DNA from: a virus
Direction: 5' to 3' (one strand)
IMG/VR virus record: IMGVR_UViG_3300020184_000031
Coordinates: 1-25,161 of that record
Length of the DNA stretch: 25,161 nt
Each line of letters starts with the position of its first letter. Within the stretch, counting starts at the first letter, position 1. The notes beneath the pieces were generated by a model, which saw only the letters and a list, made by a program, of their open reading frames with translations, searched no databases and was not told the DNA's origin. Made by a program: the position numbers and the translations under genes. Below, one piece after another: positions 1 through 7,413 of the stretch.

Positions 1-2
1 AC

Positions 3-1013
3 GACTACCAGAAGTTGTGGGAGCAAACTCAACTTGCAGCAAGGGCTGCCGACCTTGGGCCTGTCGAAAGGGCAATGCTGTGGCGAGAGACGAGCCGTGG
101 GGACGACTGGCACGAAATGCCAGTTCCAATGGACTACTTTCTTACGGACGCATATTATTTTGGTGCTGGTCTTAACCTGCGCGAAGCGATTGGCGATGTT
201 CTCCAAGAGTTTTGGAAGATTGACTCAAACTACGAACTCTGGGTATTCATTGCTGGTATTGGTACGGGGAAGTCTTTCTCCGGTGCGCTCTCTATCGCGT
301 ATGCCCTCTATCTTCTTTCTTGCGTAAAGCGACCTGCACGTTACTTCTCGCGGTTCCCCGGTGTATCTCTTTCTGAAGACTCTGAGATTGTCGTCTTGAA
401 CGCATCTGCTGCTGGCGCTGAACAGGCGTCAAAGGTTGTCTTCGGTGACGTTGTTGAGAGGATTATCAACTCTCCATACTTTGCTGACCACTACGCACCG
501 AACGACCGGGTAAGAAGCGAACTGCTGTTCCCTAACCGAATTAGGTTTTCCCCCGGAACAAGCAGGTGGCAGTCTGCTCTTGGTTGGAACGTCTTTGGTT
601 TCATCGTTGACGAGGCCGCGTTCGGTGTCGAATCACGACGCGCAGACTATGTTGGCGAACTTTTTAAGGCGCTCAACCAGCGTCGCCGCTCTAGGTTTGG
701 GTCACTTGGATTTGGCGCACTTCTTACGTCGCCATCGCACGACCAAGCATTCGTTGAGTCTTTGGCCCGGCAGGGAACAACGTGGGATAACACCATGCTC
801 GTTACCCGCATGAGCACATGGGACGCGAAGGGAGAAATCAAAGAAGGAGAAAAAGTCTTTCTCTTTGACAGGCACCCGAACAGAATGCGAATTATTAAGA
901 CTGGTCTGATTTACAAAGAGCCGGGTGTCGTGATTGACGAGGACGGAAACGAAATTCGTTACCGGTCTGAAATCAACGAGCCAAGCCCAATGTTGGAGGC
1001 TGGTAGTGGCTGA
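3..1013 (+). CDS. terL: Terminase large subunit, ATPase part (5' end outside window)
   Basis: This is the ATPase motor domain that drives DNA into the prohead. The frame is open to the left edge (codons GAC TAC CAG AAG precede the TTG at 15), so the true start lies upstream. Counting from 15, a Walker A motif GIGTGKS is at residues 81-87, a Walker B motif (FGFIVDEAAF, with Asp199 and Glu200) at about 194-203, and a coupling-type motif ending TSPSHD at about 238-243. The ORF stops at TGA 1011-1013, before any nuclease domain, at about the length of an ATPase domain alone. The nuclease domain follows in the +1 frame as a separate ORF. ATPase identity is secure from the motifs. Whether the split is natural or a single-base error cannot be decided from one sequence. 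Confidence 0.9.
   Translation, partial: DYQKLWEQTQLAARAADLGPVERAMLWRETSRGDDWHEMPVPMDYFLTDAYYFGAGLNLREAIGDVLQEFWKIDSNYELWVFIAGIGTGKSFSGALSIAYALYLLSCVKRPARYFSRFPGVSLSEDSEIVVLNASAAGAEQASKVVFGDVVERIINSPYFADHYAPNDRVRSELLFPNRIRFSPGTSRWQSALGWNVFGFIVDEAAFGVESRRADYVGELFKALNQRRRSRFGSLGFGALLTSPSHDQAFVESLARQGTTWDNTMLVTRMSTWDAKGEIKEGEKVFLFDRHPNRMRIIKTGLIYKEPGVVIDEDGNEIRYRSEINEPSPMLEAGSG
995..999 (+). promoter_or_regulatory. Ribosome-binding site for the terminase nuclease gene
   Basis: GGAGG lies six bases before GTG 1006-1008. The start overlaps the upstream stop in GTGGCTGA (1006-1013). This spacing is ideal for initiation and supports a genuine start here rather than the TTG at 934, which has no comparable site. 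Confidence 0.65.
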
Positions 1014-2046
1014 GGGGCTAGAAGGGCTAGACATTATCGCTGTCCCTGAGTCTTACATGGCGGAGTTCCGCCGTGACCCGACCGACTCAATGCTTAAGTA
1101 TGGTGCTCTGCCAACTCGCGCAAGAAGCCCATTCTTTACCGACCCGGAAAAGATTGAGTCCGCAGCACAGTTGCCCAACTTTGTCACCGGTGCTTTGGCT
1201 ACTAAGCGAGTCCACCCGCAGAACTCAGAAATTGAGTGGAACGCTGGTGTAGCGCACCCCACAGAAGACGCTCTTCTTGGTGCGCTAAACCCGGATATGC
1301 TGCAAATGCGGAACGACTGGAACGGTGCCGCTTGGCACGTTCATGTTGACCCCGGTCTTAACCGTGGGCGGAAGGGCGATGCCGCAGGTATTGCGGTCGG
1401 GAGGATTCTTGACCAAGCGGCTGTTGAGGTCGGCTCTGACTACCGCGTCGTAAATCGTTTTGTTGTCCCAATAGTCATGCAGATTGTCGCACCAGAAGCC
1501 GGAGAAATCTTTCTTACTTCAATTACCCGCTTTATTCTGCAAATGCGAGGCTATCTGGGTATCAACATTTCTTCTTTCTCATACGACTCGTTCCAGTCGG
1601 CAGGCGCAATTCAGGAACTTTCCGGCGCAGGTATGGTGACTGCCGGGATGCAGTGGGACGATTATGGGCAAAGACTTGAGGGTCTTGGTAAGCCGTTCTC
1701 AGTTGATAGAACAGTCAATGCGTACCAAGAACTGAAAGAGGCCACTAACGAAGGTCGTATCCTTTTACCCGATTATTGGCCTCTTAAGTCAGAACTTGAG
1801 AGGCTTGAAGACATACCGGGGCGTGCCCCAGACCACCCTGTTGGCGGCTCAAAAGACTGCTCTGACGCCGTTGCTGGCGTAGTTGGATACCTATCTCAAT
1901 ACGGGCACGCTGTTACAACCTCTGGTTTTCAAGCAACTGTGGGTAACAACCAGCAAATTGGTCCAGATATGCAGGCCGCAGAACTCATTAAACTTCTTAA
2001 CGAAATGGGAAGCGATGACCCTCCTGCCATGCTGGCTATTGACTGA
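1006..2046 (+). CDS. terL: Terminase large subunit, nuclease part (separate ORF)
   Basis: This is the RNase H-fold nuclease half of a large terminase, which cuts concatemeric DNA before and after packaging. From GTG 1006 (346 aa), the N-terminus (LDIIAVPESYMAEFRRDP, about 8-25) matches the linker that normally joins the ATPase and nuclease domains. Candidate metal-binding acidic residues are Asp115 (HVHVDPG), Asp193 (FSYDSF) and Asp284/Asp287 (KDCSDAVAG). The frame is open back to TTG 934, but only GTG 1006 has a good Shine-Dalgarno sequence (GGAGG, six bases away), and it overlaps the ATPase stop by eight bases, as expected for translational coupling. Identity as the nuclease half is secure; independent translation is inferred. 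Confidence 0.85.
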   Translation: MAEGLEGLDIIAVPESYMAEFRRDPTDSMLKYGALPTRARSPFFTDPEKIESAAQLPNFVTGALATKRVHPQNSEIEWNAGVAHPTEDALLGALNPDMLQMRNDWNGAAWHVHVDPGLNRGRKGDAAGIAVGRILDQAAVEVGSDYRVVNRFVVPIVMQIVAPEAGEIFLTSITRFILQMRGYLGINISSFSYDSFQSAGAIQELSGAGMVTAGMQWDDYGQRLEGLGKPFSVDRTVNAYQELKEATNEGRILLPDYWPLKSELERLEDIPGRAPDHPVGGSKDCSDAVAGVVGYLSQYGHAVTTSGFQATVGNNQQIGPDMQAAELIKLLNEMGSDDPPAMLAID

Positions 2047-2066
2047 CAACGGGGTAGAATAAGCAA

Positions 2067-2405
2067 ATGGCTCCTAAAATTACTTGTCCAGCCGGTTCCT
2101 ACCACGAGAAGGATGGTAAGGCTGGCGTACAGTGTAAGATTGAAGACTCTTTCCTTTCCTTCCGCGACAACCCTAAGTCGTTGCTCCGTTGGTGCTCTGA
2201 CGAGTATCACCGCTGTCCGGTTTGGATTGCAGAGAAAGAGAACGACCCTGCCGTTGATAAGGCGCAGGGGAAGACGCCTATGACCAACTGCCCGGAATGT
2301 GGTGGTACCGGAATCGAAAAGGTTGAGCGGCTTGTGTCAGGGCTGTTTATCCCCGACGAAGTTCGGTGTGATGGCTGTGTCGGCTCTGGGAAGGTTCCCG
2401 TTTAA
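2067..2405 (+). CDS. Small Cys-rich zinc-finger protein
   Basis: This 112-aa protein has two CxxCxGxG-type motifs, CPECGGTG (75-82) and CDGCVGSG (101-108). These are the repeat units of DnaJ-type zinc-binding domains and would bind one zinc between them. The N-terminal half carries four more cysteines (7, 23, 43, 50), including an RWCSDEYHRCPVW segment that could hold a second metal site. It starts at ATG 2067, 20 bases after the nuclease stop, with only a weak G-rich ribosome-binding site. Its TAA stop shares one base with the portal ATG (TAATG). The position between terminase and portal suggests a role in head assembly or packaging, but the function is unknown. Confidence 0.75.
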   Translation: MAPKITCPAGSYHEKDGKAGVQCKIEDSFLSFRDNPKSLLRWCSDEYHRCPVWIAEKENDPAVDKAQGKTPMTNCPECGGTGIEKVERLVSGLFIPDEVRCDGCVGSGKVPV

Positions 2406-4114
2406 TGGGCGTTTTTGATTTCTTTCGCGACTCTCCTGAGATTAACGGTGAGTCTGCTATTGACGAACTTGAGAAGCAGATTGAGGCTCTTACTGAAGCC
2501 TCTTATCTTGACCAAGCCGCTAACCGAATGTTGGAGCGAAGGCTTGAAGACCTGACGTACAGGTTCTTTGATATGGCTGTCGCTAATTCAGACGACTTGC
2601 CAGACAATCGTCGTAGGATTATCCGTCGTGCCTATAGGTATTGGGCAGAAGACCCCATTGTTGGCCAGTCTCTTAATCTTTTGACTTGGTACACCTTTGG
2701 TCGTGGTGTCCCAATGCCGACGATTCCTGACTACGTTGAGTTGGAAGACGCGCAGAGAAAGGACGCCGAAGCCGCTATTAAGCGCTTCTGGCAGTCAGCA
2801 GAGAATCAGGCCACGCTTTGCACCTTGCAGGCTCAGGAGCAGAAGAGCCTTGAGTTGCAGATTGAGGGCGAAGTCTTCATCGCGATGTTTGACAGCGATG
2901 ATGGGCTTGTCCTGTCTGATATTGACCCAATTGAAATCAGTAACGTAATTGTCTCTACAGACAACCGTAAGATGCCTCTGTATTACGAGCGCACTTATTA
3001 CCCGGCGAAGTATGACTTCAAGACTCGTTCTTACCAGCCTTCAAAGAAGAAGGTAATTAAGTATTACAAGCATTGGCGTAACGAGCCGGGGAACAACGAC
3101 CCGAAGCCGCCCGCTTCACTTCTTGACGGCAGCGCACGCATCATGCACGTTGCCGTAAACCACACCTCTAATCAGACTCGTGGTAACTCTGAGGTCAGAA
3201 GGATTCTTGAGTGGGCGAAGGGGTTCCGTGAGTTCATGGAATCGCGGCTTGCGGTTGCACGGGAAATCAACCGTCTTGCCCGCGTCGTCAAGGTGGACGG
3301 TGGTCCGAGCGAGTTGGCGAAGGTCATTTCGCAGTTCAAGGCGTCGGACCCGCTGAACCTTACTCAGGTTCCTCTTATTGACCCGCAGATTGCTCAGCCG
3401 CAGGCAGCAACGATGTTTAGGACGCCCAATGTAAACATTGAGCCGAATACATTTGAGACTGGTGCTGGCGTTGCTCAGTCTGACAAGGCTTCTTTCCTTG
3501 GTCAGATTGCTGCCGGGACTGGCTGGCCTTCGCACTACCTTGGTGGCGACGGCTCCGCTTCTCTGGCAAATATGACGGCAATGGAGTTGCCCATCCTTAA
3601 GATGGTCGAAGCCCGTCAGGAGTTGTGGGAAAGCGTAATTCGTAATATTACGAAGGAAGCGCTTGTGCGTGCTGGGTTCGATGATATTGAGCCTGAAGTG
3701 ACGATGCCGCCAATCTTGCAGAGGGATACTTCGGCGCTTGCCGGTGCTCTTCAGGCTATGGTCGCAGTTATTGACCCGCAGCAGGAGAATATGTCCGTTA
3801 AGCGCTGGGCTACCAGCCAGTTCTTGTCGTTGTTCGGTGAGAACAATGTTCAGGAGCGGACAAACGAGATTATTAATGAGGCCATCAACCTGCTTGAAGA
3901 CCAAGCAGAGGCAGAGGCAGCGACCGCGCAGCAGCAGGCTGAACAGATTCAGCAGCAGCAGGCCGAGCAGCAGGGGAACCTTGCCGTCCCTGACGACGTA
4001 AATCGTCAGACCAATGCGAGCAGGATGGGCAGAACGCCATACGGCTCTCCGTCCGCTGAGACGATGGCCGACAACCTTGCCGACCCAACTAGGACCGACC
4101 CGCGTAATCAGTGA
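2405..4114 (+). CDS. Portal protein
   Basis: This 569-aa protein is identified as the portal, the dodecameric ring at the capsid vertex through which DNA passes and to which terminase docks. Features typical of portals are an N-terminal region with tryptophan- and tyrosine-rich helices (RRAYRYWAEDP, LLTWYTFGRG), a central beta-rich wing (residues about 150-230), a segment ending SHYLGG followed by NMTAMELPILKMVEARQE, and a low-complexity Gln/Ala-rich tail near 500-525. Length is within the usual 450-600 aa. The start overlaps the preceding stop by one base. The last codons overlap the GTG of the next gene (GTGA). Assignment rests on fold-like pattern plus position next to terminase and a MuF-like protein. 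Confidence 0.85.
   Translation: MGVFDFFRDSPEINGESAIDELEKQIEALTEASYLDQAANRMLERRLEDLTYRFFDMAVANSDDLPDNRRRIIRRAYRYWAEDPIVGQSLNLLTWYTFGRGVPMPTIPDYVELEDAQRKDAEAAIKRFWQSAENQATLCTLQAQEQKSLELQIEGEVFIAMFDSDDGLVLSDIDPIEISNVIVSTDNRKMPLYYERTYYPAKYDFKTRSYQPSKKKVIKYYKHWRNEPGNNDPKPPASLLDGSARIMHVAVNHTSNQTRGNSEVRRILEWAKGFREFMESRLAVAREINRLARVVKVDGGPSELAKVISQFKASDPLNLTQVPLIDPQIAQPQAATMFRTPNVNIEPNTFETGAGVAQSDKASFLGQIAAGTGWPSHYLGGDGSASLANMTAMELPILKMVEARQELWESVIRNITKEALVRAGFDDIEPEVTMPPILQRDTSALAGALQAMVAVIDPQQENMSVKRWATSQFLSLFGENNVQERTNEIINEAINLLEDQAEAEAATAQQQAEQIQQQQAEQQGNLAVPDDVNRQTNASRMGRTPYGSPSAETMADNLADPTRTDPRNQ
3927..3974 (+). repeat. CAG-rich low-complexity tract inside the portal gene
   Basis: Runs of CAG codons interrupted by GCT, GAA and ATT encode a Gln-rich segment near the portal C-terminus. 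It is likely flexible and could be prone to length change by slippage. Confidence 0.6.
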
Positions 4115-5067
4115 CGCCGCCTAAGCGCTTCATAGAAAAGCAGGAGAGAATAGAGCAGTTGCGGCGCAAGCAGTTTGCTCGCAACTCAGCGAAGCGCGTG
4201 AGGAAGGCTGACAGGTCGGGAATCCCACGGGACACGAGCATCGCTCGCGAACAGCAGTATTTCTCTCAGCACGTTAAGGCGTCTTCTACGAGGATGCAGT
4301 ACGCAGAAGAGTTGGATTTTGTAGAAGACGACTCGCCTCGCGGTGGTTACTGGATTCTTGGACCAACAAAGACTCATACGCCCGACTGCGTTGCTATGTC
4401 TGGCAAGAACTGGTCGTGGAAGACTCTTAGAAAAATCAATCCAATGAATCGCCACACAGGATGTGGATGCTCAATTATTCCTTGGAGAGAAGGTAAGCCA
4501 ATCGGAGAAAATACATTGAGCAACGATGAGTTGAGAAACATCCAACTTTCCGAGTCGCGTCTTGGCGGGTCCATGGGCGGGAAAGACCCGAGGAAGTATG
4601 GAAAGATTCGTTCTATTGTCAGGACGTTTGGTAAGTGGGCTGGCGGAAAGCAGTCAATTTGCGCGAAGCGTCTTGCTGTTGAGCACCCTGAGATTTGTCG
4701 TGGGAACTGCAACGCGCTGTGCGCTTGGCTTAAGGACCAGTGGGCAGGCACTACTAAGTGGCGCGGGACTGGTCCTAAGCAGAAGGCAGAAGACGCTGCA
4801 ATCCGTGCAAAGGCTTACGCAAAGAACGCTCGCTTTATGCTTTCCGCAGACCCGCCCCTGACTGATGATGGGCTTGACGCTCTCTATGAACTTGCAAAGC
4901 AGGAGCGCGGGCTGGGCAGCATTCTTAATGAGGCTTACGAGGACGCAAGAGAGCGTGGAACGCTAGACGCCACAGTCGCCCTTATGGAGTCTGATGTTGC
5001 AGAAGGCAGCATTGGTGAAGACGAAATGCTGGCAATCCTTGAGCGTCTAGACGCTGATATCTGCTAG
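4111..5067 (+). CDS. MuF-like minor head protein with Cys-rich C-terminal extension
   Basis: The N-terminal 70 residues are basic and helical. Residues 88-125 resemble the MuF/SPP1 gp7 C-terminal motif: THTPDCVAMSG, a W-x-L core, then RHTGCGCSIIPW, with Cys93, Cys118 and Cys120 in the positions where MuF domains often have cysteines. MuF proteins bind the portal or go inside the capsid, and some carry ejected effector domains. A second Cys cluster follows (Cys184, 196, 200, 204; CAKRLAVEHPE and ALCAWLKDQWAG), then an acidic helical tail (250-318) ending in Cys. It starts at GTG 4111, overlapping the portal stop (GTGA), and is the last gene of the plus-strand operon. MuF identity is likely; the extension is of unknown function. 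Confidence 0.7.
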   Translation: MTPPKRFIEKQERIEQLRRKQFARNSAKRVRKADRSGIPRDTSIAREQQYFSQHVKASSTRMQYAEELDFVEDDSPRGGYWILGPTKTHTPDCVAMSGKNWSWKTLRKINPMNRHTGCGCSIIPWREGKPIGENTLSNDELRNIQLSESRLGGSMGGKDPRKYGKIRSIVRTFGKWAGGKQSICAKRLAVEHPEICRGNCNALCAWLKDQWAGTTKWRGTGPKQKAEDAAIRAKAYAKNARFMLSADPPLTDDGLDALYELAKQERGLGSILNEAYEDARERGTLDATVALMESDVAEGSIGEDEMLAILERLDADIC

Positions 5068-5104
5068 GCTATGCAAAGCCTCTACCGCACACCCCAGTAG
5101 AAAG

Positions 5105-5130
5105 CAGAAGGCCCCGTCAGGGGCCTTCTG
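5105..5130. terminator. Bidirectional rho-independent terminator between convergent units
   Basis: An 11-bp perfect stem (CAGAAGGCCCC / GGGGCCTTCTG) with a 4-base loop (GTCA, 5116-5119) is followed on the plus strand by TGTTTCTGC and on the minus strand by CTTTCTAC. It lies 37 bases after the MuF-like gene stop. The minus-strand gene's TGA (5119-5117) sits in the loop, so its last codons form one arm. This hairpin can end transcription from both sides. Confidence 0.85.
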
Positions 5131-5923
5131 TGTTTCTGCTGCTGGCAAAGACGTTGCTCCACTTGCGCCAACGCCTCAGACCCTCCGCAAGGCATTCTGG
5201 CTGCGACCACTTGGTTTTGGGGACAGGCTGGCGGGGCGGGAGAATCCATCGTCCCGAGTCCTGCCACACACGGCTTCCGCCAAGATAGATTTCAAATCCC
5301 TTAAAGTGAGCGACAGACCTAGCAGAAAGGCTTGGGTTAGATGCTCCAAAGATGTACACCCTGCAACCCGGAGGGAACAATTGCGACAACTCCTTTAGTC
5401 GCATCATCCTGCGTGCTTGGTAGTCCTTGTATCGCGAGTAGGTGACACCACGAGATATCACAATGTCACGAATATCGTGTTTATCAACGAAGTCACTAAT
5501 CTTTTTGTCGTCAACGTCTGTGGTTGACATTGGCCACTCAATCGCCGCAGACAAACCATGCGCACGAATCTCTTCAAATGTCTTAAATGAACGAGAGCGC
5601 AATGACGCGGGGGCAGAAAGTGCTCCTACCAAGTTGATACCGGTAGAGCGGCACCACTGCCAGCAAGCAGCCCTATCGCCTTCCCAGAAAGCCTTAGAGG
5701 CGTTCTCTGCGTGAAGCAGGAACAGACCGACCCAAGCGTCGTGGCGAAGCCCAAGAGTCTCCCTAACGTCTTCAGGGTAAGACTTACGAGCCGCTATAGA
5801 ACTAAGCGTTAGGCCCCACGAAAGATGCTCGTCTGACGCGACAGAGGTACGCACCTTAGACCAAGAGTTTGCAAGAGCAATAAACCTGTCCGGGGAAACT
5901 CTTAGGTCTTGTCCTTCTGCCAC
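5117..5923 (-). CDS. Unrecognised protein, possible TIM-barrel-like enzyme
   Basis: I do not recognise this 268-aa protein with confidence. The middle and C-terminal parts alternate hydrophobic strands and helices (INLVGALSAP, LSAAIEWP, IRDIVISRGVTYSR, CRVYIFGASNP, GFEIYLGGSRVWQDS), as in a TIM barrel. The strand-helix-strand near the C-terminus loosely recalls the end of tRNA-guanine transglycosylase/DpdA-type barrels, which act in 7-deazaguanine modification. I see no zinc-binding Cys cluster, so this is only a suggestion. The start is GTG 5923, supported by an AAGGAG upstream. It overlaps the end of the ribbon-helix-helix gene by 22 bases and ends inside the terminator hairpin. It is the last gene of the minus-strand series. 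Confidence 0.6.
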   Translation of the reverse strand: MAEGQDLRVSPDRFIALANSWSKVRTSVASDEHLSWGLTLSSIAARKSYPEDVRETLGLRHDAWVGLFLLHAENASKAFWEGDRAACWQWCRSTGINLVGALSAPASLRSRSFKTFEEIRAHGLSAAIEWPMSTTDVDDKKISDFVDKHDIRDIVISRGVTYSRYKDYQARRMMRLKELSQLFPPGCRVYIFGASNPSLSARSVAHFKGFEIYLGGSRVWQDSGRWILPPRQPVPKTKWSQPECLAEGLRRWRKWSNVFASSRNTEGP

Positions 5924-6084
5924 TCCCCACGCTCCTTCTCAATGAGAATATCAAGCGCTTCGCGAATAGTTGCTGCCTGAGACTTGCGCTTGCGAAAGGA
6001 GCGCCAACGAAGGAAATCATCCTGCTCGCGCCGGATGTACATTGCCTTCATAACTAGGTCTGGGTCAACTGGCTGGCGCGGCAT
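5902..6084 (-). CDS. Small ribbon-helix-helix-like DNA-binding protein
   Basis: This 60-aa basic protein has a short N-terminal strand-like part (LVMKAMYIRREQDDFLRWRS) followed by two helices (AATIREALDILIEKE). The layout resembles MetJ/Arc/CopG-family ribbon-helix-helix regulators, which bind DNA as dimers. ATG 6084 is preceded by AGGGGAGC, a good ribosome-binding site. The 37-bp spacer upstream holds an imperfect inverted repeat (6095-6121) that could be its operator. The gene is upstream of and overlaps the 268-aa gene, so it may regulate that pair. The fold assignment is by pattern only. Confidence 0.6.
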   Translation of the reverse strand: MPRQPVDPDLVMKAMYIRREQDDFLRWRSFRKRKSQAATIREALDILIEKERGEWQKDKT

Positions 6085-6094
6085 AATGCTCCCC

Positions 6095-6121
6095 TATAAG
6101 TAGATAACCACACCTACTATA
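6095..6121. promoter_or_regulatory. Imperfect inverted repeat, possible operator of the small regulator
   Basis: Arms TATAAGTAG and CTACTATA flank a 10-base centre, in the only gap among the four accessory genes and just before the small regulator. The AT-rich arm on the minus strand also resembles a -10 box (TATAGT), but no matching -35 box is seen. Operator function is inferred. Confidence 0.3.
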
Positions 6122-6334
6122 TCATGGCATCTTGCCGAGAACCCTCGCCACAGCACCAGTAATTTTGTCGTTTGCCTCCATAAGGCTGGTAGGCGCTGCT
6201 ACCTCTACAGAGTCAAGCGCCTCCATCAATGGGGCAAGAAACTCAGGGATGCTGCCGTTGTCGTATGTACAGGCAGCACGAAGAATTAGAGCCTCAGTAA
6301 GCAAGTCGTACATTGCCGCTTCAAAGTCGCTCAC
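6122..6334 (-). CDS. Small acidic protein of unknown function
   Basis: This 70-aa protein is mostly helical and acidic in its first half (MSDFEAAMYDLLTEALILRA) with no motif I recognise. It starts at GTG 6334, overlapping the stop of the metallophosphoesterase gene by four bases (GTGA), which implies translational coupling with that enzyme. It has no membrane segment or signal peptide. It is called real because of the coupled start and tight packing. Confidence 0.55.
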   Translation of the reverse strand: MSDFEAAMYDLLTEALILRAACTYDNGSIPEFLAPLMEALDSVEVAAPTSLMEANDKITGAVARVLGKMP

Positions 6335-7413
6335 GACTGTACAATTCGCCCTTCGACAAAACGAAAATACTCAGGAACCATCTTTACAAGAGTCCCGTCT
6401 TCACCGACAGTGATTGTCAAGATGTGAAATCCAACTGCCGGTGACAACCCAAGCCGGGTGAGAAACGGTGACTGCCACTCAAAACATGCGGGGAACAAAA
6501 CCTGAACCCCACGAGCCTCAAATGCACCACGAACATGCCAGTGGCCCACAGTAAGAATTGCTGGCTTCCTCTCAGACCTATATCCGTCCGCCAACTTCTG
6601 AGCCTTATAGGAGTAGGAATATGACATTCCACCCTTGCCGTGAAGAAGGTGCATCCAGCACGGGTTATCGTCTGAACCGTAATTGACCCAAGCGCTGTAG
6701 TCGCCAAGAAACTCAACATCGTCGCGCTGGTTAGCCATAGCGACGACAGGGTTAGCGCCTACACGACCAAAGTCGCCCTCAATGTCATGGTTACCGGAAA
6801 TACCGCGAGTAGTAATACCTTGACGCTGAGGGTAATTATCTACGAGATACTGAACCTGCTGCTCAAACGTATGGTTCTTAATCTCAGAAACCTGACCACG
6901 AAAAATTCCAGCACCACAAGTCCAGTCCCCGGCGTGAAGAACCTCAGAAATTCCGCGTTCCTCGAAAATGTCATAAGCAAGATGCAACTCGCTTAGCGCC
7001 TCTTCGTTAGAAGAAAGATGCGTGTCGGAAACGATTCCGATTACATGCTCTTCTCCATCAAAAAGAGACTTGTGGAGGTTGGTGCGGGAGGGGGGAACCT
7101 TGTGGAGAGAAACAGTTGAGTTCTCTTCCAACTCTACGCGGTAACCATCACGCGCGAGTTCTTCAATTGCCTCACGAATACGCTTTGGGGCGACGTTGAA
7201 CTTGTTTGCAAGAGACTCAACATCGTTTTCAGAAGACTTTTGTAGCGCCTTGTGAATAGACGCTCTTAAGCCTTCATGCGTATCAACCTTGTCCGGCTTC
7301 TTCTTTAGAAGCCTTCTGATTGAATGGCGGGATACACCGTAGTCCTTGGCAATATCCGTTTTTGTTTCGCCGTTTGCAAGACGACGACGAACTTCGTCAG
7401 GGCTAATGTCCAT
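6331..7413 (-). CDS. Helix-turn-helix / calcineurin-like metallophosphoesterase fusion
   Basis: From ATG 7413 the protein is 360 aa. Residues 4-38 form a homeodomain-like helix-turn-helix (DEVRRRLANGET...YGVSRHSIRRLLKK). Residues about 46-105 look like a second, winged helix domain (VESLANKFNVAPKRIREAIEEL). Residues 124-345 form a calcineurin-like phosphoesterase with SDTH (129-132), GD (162-163), GNHD (207-210), a LLHG histidine (258) and GHWH (290-293). These are the full set of metal ligands, so hydrolysis of a phosphodiester or phosphomonoester is expected; the substrate is unknown. The frame is open up to a TTG at 7449, but ATG 7413 begins the recognisable domain. Neither start has a strong ribosome-binding site. 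It overlaps the 70-aa gene by four bases. Confidence 0.85.
   Translation of the reverse strand: MDISPDEVRRRLANGETKTDIAKDYGVSRHSIRRLLKKKPDKVDTHEGLRASIHKALQKSSENDVESLANKFNVAPKRIREAIEELARDGYRVELEENSTVSLHKVPPSRTNLHKSLFDGEEHVIGIVSDTHLSSNEEALSELHLAYDIFEERGISEVLHAGDWTCGAGIFRGQVSEIKNHTFEQQVQYLVDNYPQRQGITTRGISGNHDIEGDFGRVGANPVVAMANQRDDVEFLGDYSAWVNYGSDDNPCWMHLLHGKGGMSYSYSYKAQKLADGYRSERKPAILTVGHWHVRGAFEARGVQVLFPACFEWQSPFLTRLGLSPAVGFHILTITVGEDGTLVKMVPEYFRFVEGRIVQS

Noticed and set aside
990-1015. Programmed +1 frameshift of the prfB type at GGC TGA in terminase
   Set aside because: The Shine-Dalgarno spacing and the non-slippery GGC codon fit initiation at GTG 1006 better.
3116-3904. Minus-strand open frame of 262 codons opposite the portal gene
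   Set aside because: It is an antisense shadow: the portal protein fits the family and the antisense product shows no recognisable pattern.
3927-3974. CAG tract as a CRISPR-like or regulatory repeat
   Set aside because: It is a codon repeat for Gln in the portal C-terminus, without spacers.
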